From Daldinia sp. FL1419 (taxonomy: Eukaryota; Ascomycota; Sordariomycetes; Xylariales; Hypoxylaceae), in NCBI GenBank assembly GCA_025201765.1, contig MU623544.1, positions 1-45,696 of the forward strand: 45,696 nucleotides of DNA, in the 5' to 3' direction. A program made the position numbers and the translations under genes. Position 1 is the first letter of the stretch, and the number at the start of each line of letters is the position of its first letter. The notes beneath the pieces were generated by a model. The model made no database searches and was not told the origin of the DNA. It saw nothing but the letters and a program-made list of their open reading frames with translations. Below, one piece after another: positions 36,332 through 45,696 of the stretch.

Positions 36332-36507
36332 TGTTGGCAGGAAGGAGCTCTATAGCACCTACCTGGCTTATTATGTAATTAGAGTACGTACCAGGGCTAA
36401 ACTTGGGTTTCCACTTAGAGTAAGTTAATCCACAAATTTTCTAATTCCTAGATAATTTTACTTATTTATTAAATATAATAATATATTATAATTTAATAAT
36501 TCTTTTA
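36332..36507 (+). repeat. Copia 5' LTR
   Basis: It is 176 bp, beginning TGTTGGCAGG and ending CTTTTA, originally CCTTCA as in the 3' LTR. It aligns without gaps to 42149-42324. The first 100 bp keep more G+C than the second half. Confidence 0.9.
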
Positions 36508-36520
36508 TGGTAATACCTTA
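36508..36520 (+). other. Probable Copia primer-binding site
   Basis: TGGTAATACC starts immediately after the LTR. TGG next to the LTR, complementary to the CCA end of a tRNA, is the normal arrangement. The tRNA cannot be named because the site is mutated. Confidence 0.6.
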
Positions 36521-37599
36521 TCTAAAAATAAAAATTTTAATAATTATAACAATTATTATATAACATTTTTAGTATTATTTGATATAAGATTGGATTTTAA
36601 CGGAATTAGAACAATTGATGCAAATCAAAAAGAACTTAGAAATATGAGAATTATAAGGATATTGAATGAGTTATAAATGTGTATAATGTAATTAAAAAAG
36701 TAATAAAATATAATTATTACTAATTTATAAAATAATTTGGAAAAATAAAGGAAATTATTAAACAAATTTATAATTAAATAAATTAAATTACATTTAAAAT
36801 TTAAATAATACAAAAAAATAGCAGAAAAAGCTAAAACAAGCTCTAATATTAACGCAACTTAACAAAATAACAATAATAAATTTATTAAAATTTTTATACA
36901 TAAATTTTAAAATATGTTCCGCATAATAAAAAATAATTTAAATAAAATAATTAATTGTTAGGTTAAAATTAAAGAAAAATTTAGAAAAATGAAAAAATTA
37001 CAAATATTAATTTGTAATATATTTGGCACTTTCTTAAAGAATAATCCACTTATATTACTTCCAATTTTATTATTAATGGAATAAATTAATGGGAAATTCT
37101 TTTATAAAAGTAATAAATATTAATTATTGTATAAATTAAAGTAGTTAGACTTAATTAATTAATTACTATCAATATTTTATTTAGTAGATAAAAAAGTTAA
37201 TAAAACAGCAATTAAGCCTATGATATTTATAAAGCAAAAAAATCTTCCTTAAATTCTTAACAAAATGTTATATAAAGAAAAAGTAGAAAAACAACTTGAA
37301 AAAGCGAAAAAATTAAAATTAAAAAAAGAAAAACGGACTTAAAAGGTCACCTTCAACAACCTTATTATAATAAATAATGATCCTAATCCATCAAATTTAT
37401 TATTAAGTTTATTAAATTTATTAAATAAATTAGATAGAAATGGGTATAAATCATTAAATAATAGCTTAGAATTAGAAAATAATGAAGCCTTAACCTCTAA
37501 TAACCCAATTCTACCACCTTTAAAAAAAAAAAAAAATAAGAAAATAAAGAAAAATTTATAATTAAAATAATAATCCTTCAAATTAATTGATACAAAAAC

Positions 37600-38345
37600 T
37601 ATATTAAAATGGAAGAAATTTGATTTTTTATTAGATAAAAATAATTACCTAAAAGGTTAATTAAATTGGTTAATATATAAGGAAATGTTTATATTATTAT
37701 TTGAAGAAATTAGTTATGTTGAAGGAATAAAATTAATTATAATAAATAAGTTGTAAATAATATGAACAATTATAAAAATATATAAATATAATTTGTTTAA
37801 TTTAATTATTAGTATACAAAAAGATATAAAGGCTTTAAAACTATTAAATTATATTTATGTCTTTATAGGTAAGGTCCGATAACAAAAGTTCTAATTAATA
37901 TTTATTATAATGAATTATAATAGAAAGGACCTTATCCAATATAGTTTAAAATGGTGATAAATTATATATAACATATAGGAGGTTGGCATGCCTCTTACCC
38001 CAGAGCAAAAAGTAATGATATTTTTGAATAATTATGAAAAAAAAGTTAAAAAATAGGTCAAAATAATTTGTAAAATTATGCATCTTTAGAAGAATTATAT
38101 GATTATAGAAGTAATTAATGATTTTGTTAACAAATTTAAAATTAAAATTGGTTTAAAGAGCCATAACTCCAATTTAATTTATAATATAAAGAAAAACCTA
38201 AAAAAATGGGGTAAGAAATTCCTTAAAAAGTTGAAGATTTTTAATGGTAAATTTATATAGGATAATGAGAAGGGTCCTTTTTGCTATAAATGCAATAAAT
38301 ATAATTATTTTAAAAAGGATTATAAAAAAAATATTAATAATTAAA
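37600..38345 (+). pseudogene. Copia gag remnant with degenerate zinc knuckle
   Basis: This is the nucleocapsid part of the polyprotein, which would bind the element's RNA in the virus-like particle. A gag-like stretch KFDFLLDKNNYLK is readable near 37615. At 38282-38323 the zinc knuckle CX2CX4HX4C reads CYKCNKYNYFKKDY: the two first cysteines remain, the histidine has become tyrosine (CAT to TAT) and the last cysteine tyrosine (TGT to TAT), which would abolish zinc binding. Stops interrupt the frame. The N-terminal limit of gag was not resolved; decayed sequence continues leftward towards 36600. Confidence 0.8.
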
Positions 38346-41300
38346 ATGTTATTTAAAATATTAATTGAACCTAAATAAATTAGGTTCTATAATTACCTAT
38401 TAAATTAAATTAATATGTAAATTTAAGCAACAGCATTTATATAGTTAAGGTTAATAAAGATATATTAAAATTAATAATTATAATATATAATAAAAAATAT
38501 TTAAAAATTAATTTAATATATAATATATAAAATTTTATAATAATTTTAATAAAGAATGTAGTAATTGGAGGAAGTTATAGAATATATTATTATTTTTTAT
38601 TTAAAATATATGAGTTGTTATTTAATATAAGAATTAATATATATATTATAAACAATTTAAATAATTTTTTCTTTAATATAATAATTAATATTAATGATAA
38701 AGAATATGTTGTAAATATTGGAATAAAATCTATATCAATTATGTAAATAAGAATAATTATTTATAAATTTTGTAGGAAGGATGGTAATATTGTTAAGGTA
38801 ACATTAAAATACATATTTTTTATTAAAGGTTTTCCCTTTAAAATTTTTTTTAAAGAACTTTTATATAGAATAGGTAATTAGATGGATAATTAGTATATAT
38901 AAAATATTAACAGGACAATCTTAATAACCTTAAATATATAAAAATAAAAATTTTATTTTTAATAATATAATAAACCAGAACCAATAGCAATACCATTGTT
39001 AAAATAATAGGAATATATATTAGGAATAAATATAAAAAATAATAATTAAAAATTAAAAGGGGTAGTTAAATTTTTTAAATTATTAAAATTATTAAGATTA
39101 ATTAATAAAATAAAAAATAAATTAATTTTTTAATATTATTAATTATATTACTTTAATATAAATAAAATGAAATAAATTATTAATAAATTTATAAATATTA
39201 ATTTAAATTAAAAAATAATTAAAAATTTATTATATATTATTTGTAATTAAGCGAAAATAATAAAAATATTTTTGAAAGAATTCTAAAAATGAGCAAATTA
39301 CATAGGCAAAATAATTTGATGTGATATAAGTTCTTTATAATTTGTCTTTATTAAAAGAAATAAATATTTTATATTAATAATTAATAATAATAATTTATGG
39401 TGTTAATTTATAATATATAAAATAAAAGATAAAATAGTAGTAATTATTATTAAATATTTTATATATTTATATAAGATATTTTAAACCTTCTTTAATCAAG
39501 CTGATGGTTTATGATGTTAAGTAAAGATCTTATAAATCAATGGTGGATAAGAATTTGATATAAGTTAGTTAGAAATTTTTTATAGAGAAAAAGATGTGGA
39601 GTTAATTTTATTTACATTATATAATTAATATTAAAATGGTGTAGTGGAGAGGGATATATATTTTTTATAAGATGAGGTATAAGTTGTATATATTGGAATA
39701 AGAATACCTACCTATTTCTAAGATTTTATTTTAAAAATAATTATATATATTATTAATAGGATTGGAATATTTGTTTGTGAGGGCGTTATATTATTTAAAT
39801 AATATAAGAATTATTTAGAATTTAGAAAAGATTATAAATCAAATAATACATATTTAAAAATCCTTAGAAATTGTTATTTTATCTTAATTAATCTAAATAA
39901 TAGGGTTATAATGGTTAAAAAACTTAAAATGTGTAGTGCAAAGATTATTTTCTTAGGTTATTACAAAGAACATAATTATGTTATATAGTTTTTAGAAGGA
40001 GGCAAATTTTTGATAATATTGTATATTATCTTCTATAAACATTTTAAAAATAATAATAGCATTTTAAACCCAAAAAATATTATTAGGTTATTTTTTAAGC
40101 ATATATAAAAATGTTTTTGTCATAAAAAAACAGTTAAGGCTCCTAAGGTCAATGTATAAAACGTTGATAATAATGTTGTGGATGAAGATATTATTGATAA
40201 AGAAATAGGTTAAATTAAGAAGAAGAAAAATCGATTTAAGAAAGTTATCTTGGATTTATATGTTTGTTAAGCTTTAGATAAAATTAATAATACCTTTATA
40301 ATTACCATAAATTAAAAGGGCATATTTAATAATTCTTTATTATCATATTTAAATGTTGTTTAAGAAGGTACTGCAAACACTTTTATCTATACTAAAACAT
40401 TTTTTGAAAAATTTAAATAAGCTGAAAAGAATGATTTTATATAAAAATATCTTATTAATATAATTATACAGAATAAAGCATTTTAAATTAACAAAAATGA
40501 TTTAATAATTAAAGAAGTTATGGTTAGTGATAATTAAGACTTATAATTTAAAATAATTTTTAAAAAAATTTGAAAGAATTTTGAATATAGAATGTTTAAT
40601 TTTAGGAAATTATAAAATATTACCTATAAATATTTAATAAATAATAAATAAATATTAAAGAAAAAATTCTTATTAATAGATTTATTAAATAAATATAAGG
40701 CATATATTTGTATATAAAGATTTATATAATAAAAAAATATTAATTATAATAAAATAACTATTATAACCATTTATATAATATTATAGTAAATATTAATAAT
40801 ATTTATAATTCTTAATAATTAACATATTATTTAAATTAATTTTATAGTTATATATTTAAATAATAATTTAATAAAAGATATTTTTATAAAGTTCTTCTTA
40901 TTTTTAAAAAAATATTTTAAAATATTTTTAAATAAAATAAATAAATATAAATACATATTTAATAAAATTATTAAGTTTATAAATCTCTTATATAATTTAA
41001 AATAAGTTGGTGTAATATGATAGAGATGTATATGTGCGTTATTAATTAAGAAAAAATATATGTTATTAGTATTAAATGATGTAGTATATATAAATAAGAA
41101 TATAGGAGATATAATAGCTTTATATATAAATAATTTCTTATTTTATGGATTAAATGTTAAATGTCTTTTAATATTGGTAATAAGTATTAAGGAAGATATA
41201 TTTATTATGGATTTAGGAGCTATAAACTAGTTCTTTGAAGTTAGAATTGTGTGTTCCTCTTTTATAAGAAATGTCTGTTTTAATTAAAAATAATATGTTA

Positions 41301-42115
41301 TGAAAGTATTGAAGAGTATTAGATTGGAAGAAGGGAAAATAATATTAATATTGTTTGATTTTAAAGGAAGAGAAATTATTTAGGCATGTAGTTTAAAAAA
41401 TGTTATTAATGTAAATAAAATTTTTAAATATATTTCTTTTATTGGAAAAGTAAATTTTTTAATATATATTATAAGGTTTAATATTAATTTTGTAATATTT
41501 ATATAAATTTATTTTATATGTAATCCTATAGAAGCCCATTTAATTAGTATTAAATAAGTAATAAGATATTTAAAAGGTATAATAAAATGAAGTATATATT
41601 ATTATAAGTTAGATAATAATTATTTATATTATATATATAATTTATTAAGGTTATATAATATTGTAGATATAAATTATATTTTTGATTTTATTATAGGAAA
41701 GTTAATTATGGGATATATATTTTTTATGATTGGGTTATTGATATTTTGATATATTAAATTTTAATTTATTATGGTAAGAAGTTCTAGTGAAGTTAAGTAT
41801 GTTGTCTTGGGTAGTGTAGTAGTTGATGTTGTGTGGATATGGAATTTTTTTAAAGAATTAGGATTTATGTTGTTAGGACCTATTATAATATTATGTAATA
41901 ATATGGTAATAATAATTTGGGTTAAAGAATTGGTAGTGAATTGTTAAAAGAAATATATTTGGAAAGAATATTATTATATTAGGTAGGAGGTAAATAATAA
42001 TAATATTATATTGAAATATATATTAAAAAAAGAAAATCTTATAGATGGCTTTATAAAGTTATTTAAGAAAAGTGAATATTATAAATTTATAAAATTATTA
42101 AAATTGAAGGATTAG
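38346..42115 (+). pseudogene. Copia pol remnant (integrase - reverse transcriptase - RNase H)
   Basis: This is the former enzyme part of the polyprotein. Recognisable blocks in order are: an integrase core end reading NGVVERDIYFL (from 39635); a reverse-transcriptase block LYNLK (40988-41002) where LYGLKQA is expected; the catalytic YINNFLFYG at 41123-41149 in place of YVDD, both aspartates now asparagine; the RNase H block SSSEVKYVVLGS (from 41780), ancestral SSSEAEYVALGS; LCNNM (41891-41905) for LCDN; and KKYIWKEYYYIR (from 41948) for a KHIxxxYHxIR block with histidines changed to tyrosine. The domain order integrase before reverse transcriptase separates Copia from Gypsy. The protease was not identified. 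Confidence 0.9.
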
Positions 42116-42148
42116 TAATGGCTTTAATACGATATTTTTATGAGGGCA

Positions 42149-42324
42149 TATTGGTAGGAAGAAGTTCTATAGTATTTGCCTAACTTATTATATAATTAGA
42201 ATATGTATTAGGGTTAAACCTGGGTCCCCATTTAGAGTAGGCTAATCTATAAATTTCTTAATTCCTAAATAGCTTTATTTACTTACTAAATATAACAACG
42301 TATTGCAGTCCAATAATTCCTTCA
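42149..42324 (+). repeat. Copia 3' LTR
   Basis: It is 176 bp, beginning TATTGGTAGG (ancestrally TGTTGGCAGG) and ending CCTTCA. It is preceded by a short purine stretch GAGGG that may be the remnant of the polypurine tract. The second half is better preserved than in the 5' LTR and the first half worse, so each half can be restored from the other copy by alignment. Confidence 0.9.
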
Positions 42325-42329
42325 ATTAT

Positions 42330-43193
42330 ATTCTATTAATATATAATTTTAATATTAAATATTTTATAATTTTTAAATTTAATAATAATATATTAAATAA
42401 TAATTAATATGTTTTTAATTATATTATCTAAAATATTATAATATTATAATAAATAAAATTTAAATATTATAATTATTAATTAATAATAATATTTTATTAA
42501 AACTCTCAAATTAAATCCTAATTATAAATAATAATATTATTAATAATATTTTAAATAAAGATTTAATTAAATCTATAAATATTTATAATATCTTAATTAT
42601 TTTAAATAAAGATTTAATTAAATCTATAAATATTTATATTATCTTAATTATTTTAAATATTATTATATTATATTAATAATTCAATACTATTTATAAATTA
42701 ATTATAATAATATATAAAATTAATTTACCAAACATTTATACTACTTTTATCCAAAAGTTTATAAACAATTAACCAATATTATTATTTATTTTTTTTATTT
42801 TTTTAAAAAAAATAAAATTAAATTTATTACTATTTAAAAATATACAATTAAATTTAAAAATTATATTTATTATATTTTTTATTAATATAATAATTATTTT
42901 ATTTTTTATCCCTAATTTACCCTTATTATATTTAATATGTTATATTATTATTAAATAAATCATTGGAATACTTTCATTATTAATAAAATTATATTAATTA
43001 ATATTATAAATATCAATAAAATTTATTATACTTTTAATAATAATATTAAAAATAATTAAATATTATTATTTATTATTTATTATTTAATTAACATCCTTAA
43101 AAATTAATTATACTAATTCAAAAAACATACTAAATTAAATTTTATAATTAATATATTATAATATTCAAATTCTTTTATTAAATTTAATTTTAT
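42330..43193. other. AT-rich spacer with a 51-bp tandem duplication
   Basis: Nothing is recognised apart from the tandem duplication at 42549-42650. The plus strand keeps C and has few G after about 42700. Confidence 0.55.
42549..42650. repeat. 51-bp tandem duplication
   Basis: Two units in exact 51-bp register start TTTTAAATAAAGATTTAATT at 42549 and 42600 and differ at about one base. The third unit is only begun at 42651. The near identity in a heavily mutated setting indicates a late duplication. Confidence 0.88.
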
Positions 43194-43207
43194 TAATATA
43201 TAATAAT
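43194..43207. repeat. Left target-site duplication of LINE copy L7
   Basis: TAATATATAATAAT is repeated at 44189-44202, on the far side of the L7 tail. The length of 14 bp fits target-primed reverse transcription. Confidence 0.75.
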
Positions 43208-44188
43208 TTCTCGAGGGCCTGAAAACCCTGGAGGAGCTGTAGCAAAGCCTCAGTAATTGATTCCCGGAATTGCGCCGGAAAGGCGTAACCATGCTCTTTA
43301 TATGGTTCTTTATTTTTGGCAAGTAACTTATTTTTATGATGTGTAGCTATATTGGGGTTATAATTTTGGTATAATATGATATTAAAGTAATGTATTAGAT
43401 TTAAAATGTTGTAATAATTTCTAATAAAGGGATTAAAATATTTAAAGAAGGTTAATAATGGGTTAATATTAGAGAAATAATAATGTATTTATAGATATGT
43501 AAGTTTTTTTTTATTTAATATAATATATATATAAAAATAAAGTAAGTTTTTTGAAGTGGTATTAGATTATGAATGTGATGGGTATGGTAATATTATATTA
43601 TAATATTATAAAATGTAAATAAGGTATATAAAGAGGATTGAAATTAATTGGAAAAGGTTATAAATTAATAATATTATTTAAAATTATTTTGGAAAATAAA
43701 TATAATATTATAATATTAAAAAGAAAATTATAAAAGTAAAAATATATAATGGCTTTTTATAAAAATATAAAATTATTTATATATATTTATATTTTATATA
43801 AATTATATATATTCTAACCTTTTTTTAAAATAATTTTTTTACAATATAATAATATTTTTATTATTTATTAAAAAAAATAATAAAATTATTTTAGATTTTA
43901 TTATTACCTTATACTTAAATTATTATTACATTATTTTATATAATTAATATTATAATATATAAAATATTTTTTTATATTAAGATTTAATTATTTTTATTAA
44001 CAGGTAAATTTTAATAAAAATATAGAATAAAACCAAAATTATAATAATATAATTTATTTAAATAGATAATAAATAGGTTTTTTCTAGAACATAATTCCTA
44101 CCTGGAATAAATACTAAGAGATGAACCAGATACCTGTAATATATTCTAGGTAAATTGGGGTAATAATAAATAAATAATAAATAAATAA
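43208..44188 (+). mobile_element. LINE copy L7, 5'-truncated
   Basis: This is a 981-bp plus-strand LINE fragment. It starts within the end of ORF2 (TTCTCGAGGGCC), continues through the 3' untranslated region and ends in an (AAAT)n-like tail. The first ~100 bp are almost unmutated and read on the plus strand as coding with stops at former CAG and CGA codons, including FPELRRKGVTML. From 43340 to about 43650 it keeps G and has lost C. An opposite-strand frame at 43113-43322 is a by-product of this segment. It matches L2 closely. Confidence 0.88.
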
Positions 44189-44202
44189 TAATATATAATA
44201 AT
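44189..44202. repeat. Right target-site duplication of LINE copy L7
   Basis: This is the second copy of TAATATATAATAAT (first at 43194-43207). Confidence 0.75.
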
Positions 44203-45696
44203 ATTCTTTATGATATTTAATATTTATATATATAAAATAATTCATTATTAATAATTTTAAAAAAATATATATTACCTAAAATAATTTTTAAATTTATCTA
44301 TATATTATTACTTATTATTTTTATTTTTATTTTATTTTTTTCTTTAAATATATAATAATTCCAATATTTAATATTATTAATTATTAATATTAATATAAAT
44401 CATAAAATTATAATAATCCCTATTATTATTTTTTACTATATAATAATATAATTATTTATCCTAATATAATAATCATTAAAAATTAAAAAATATTTATTAA
44501 TTATTAAATCTTATATATTATTATTAATAATCTTTAATTAAACCATATTTTTAATAAAAACCCTTTAATGATAACAATATTTTTATTTATTATTAATTAT
44601 TTTTAAATAATTATTTTATTAATTTAAATTTATATATATTTATTTTTTTATTATTTTTATTTATTTAAAATTTTTAATAATTTAATAATAATTAATAAAT
44701 TTATTAAAAATATTTATTTTATAAATAAAATTACTTTTTAATATAATAATTTATAAAATATTAATATATTTATCATAACATTTTAACACATATCAATTTA
44801 AGATATTAAAATATCCAACTCTTTTTACCAATTTTATTTCCCCTATAAACCAATATTAAAAATTTTAATTAATAAATTATTTAATTTTTAATATTATATT
44901 TATATTATTAAATAAAATAATCCTTATTTTAATCCTTATAATTTAATTATTATAATTAAATAAAATATAAATAATTATATCATTCTTTATACTTTAATAT
45001 ATATTATTAAAACTTATATTATTAAATATTATTTTAAAATAAAAAAAACCTTAAATATTTATTAATTTAACCTATAAAATCCTTTTTATATAAACAATTT
45101 AATATTATTATTATTATTTATTTTAAAATTTATAAATAAAATAATTAATAAATAGAATATTTTAATGTAAAAGATTATATACAAAATTTTTAAATATTTA
45201 TTATAATAAAATTCTTAAATTATTATTTATTTAAATTATTAACCTAAATAAAATCAAATATTATAATTTATTAATAAAAATAATAAAATTTAAAAAAGTA
45301 AAATGTTATATAAATAATATAAAATTTAACCCATTAATCCCAATTCTTTTAATATTATTTTTTTCTAATAGTTTACATTATATAATTAATATTAAAACCT
45401 ATTTGCTTTACAACTTTAAATTTAATTACATATTATAATATATTATTTAAAATATAAATTAAATAATTTATTATAAAAAAACTATTATTAAATTAAATTA
45501 ATATTACATTACTTATTTTATTTTAATTTTAACAAAATTTTAACTATTAATAAAATTAAATATTTAATATATAATTTTATTTTTTAAATTTACCATTAAT
45601 ATATTTCTTAATTTTATAATTATAATTATTATTATATTATTAATATATTAAATGATTATAATAAATTTAAAAATAAAAATATATTTTTATTAAAAA
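44203..45696. other. AT-rich stretch, nothing recognised
   Basis: About 1.5 kb to the end of the window without a gene, repeat or transposon similarity that could be seen. The plus strand has almost no G, as in 35350-36330. Confidence 0.55.

Larger units (their letters stand above)
36332..42324 (+). mobile_element. Copia LTR retrotransposon, complete but mutated
   Basis: The element is 5,993 bp from LTR to LTR with the 5-bp target duplication ATTAT at 36327-36331 and 42325-42329. Both LTRs are 176 bp. The order of gag zinc knuckle, integrase, reverse transcriptase and RNase H on the plus strand identifies the Copia (Ty1) superfamily. The plus strand has almost no C from about 36600 to 42100, so every change is C-to-T on this strand or G-to-A in a minority of codons. 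Many CAA, CAG and CGA codons are stops and no product can be made. Only one copy is visible here, so the partner copies that provoked RIP lie elsewhere. Confidence 0.93.

Noticed and set aside
1..45696. Fungal mitochondrial DNA, suggested by the very high A+T content
   Set aside because: No mitochondrial genes, rRNAs or tRNAs were seen. The low G+C arises from transitions in identifiable nuclear-type transposons.

Overview
The window looks like a transposon graveyard from a filamentous ascomycete (Pezizomycotina) whose genome undergoes repeat-induced point mutation (RIP). It is extremely A+T-rich throughout. Every recognisable repeat has lost most of its C or G, coding motifs survive only as C-to-T or G-to-A derivatives, and no intact protein-coding gene was found. 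The species cannot be named from this sequence. A pericentromeric or other constitutive heterochromatin block is plausible but is an inference.

Five kinds of element explain most of the DNA. (1) A non-LTR retrotransposon (LINE) with an APE-type endonuclease and reverse transcriptase and an (AAT)n-like tail is present as seven copies, two of them long (4929-10643 and 16483 to about 22300, both minus strand). (2) A non-autonomous DNA transposon with inverted repeats of about 50 bp and 8-bp target duplications (hAT-like) is present five times: 774-2276, 3923-4838, 6947-8148, 17102-18303 and 31908-35219. (3) One Copia LTR retrotransposon with 176-bp LTRs lies at 36332-42324 on the plus strand. 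(4) One miniature LTR element (TRIM) lies at 1193-2016. (5) Long arrays of degenerate modular repeats lie at 12053-15890, 24900-26714, 28210-31700 and 31943-34477; the same modules occur inside the hAT-like elements.

Layout. Positions 1-3340 are a four-level nest (LINE, inside it a LINE, inside that a hAT-like element, inside that a TRIM), with target duplications readable at the three inner levels. Positions 3923-10655 hold a hAT-like copy and then a LINE that another hAT-like copy interrupts. Positions 12053-15890 are a 3.8-kb inverted repeat built from modules. Positions 16483-22300 hold the second long LINE, with a hAT-like copy in its 3' region. Positions 22300-35220 are mainly modular arrays, a short unmutated LINE tail copy (29974-30317), a minisatellite, and a hAT-like copy split by a 2.5-kb insertion. 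Positions 36332-42324 are the Copia element and 43208-44188 a truncated LINE. The intervening stretches hold nothing recognisable.

The elements do not form a pathway. What they share is that mutational inactivation appears to depend on copy length and age. The 344-bp LINE fragment is almost unmutated and longer copies are ruined. Cytosine loss is confined to one strand over kilobases and then switches to the other. The most unusual feature is the modular repeat with two conserved hairpins, which appears inside otherwise unrelated terminal sequences. No confident novel functional system was found.
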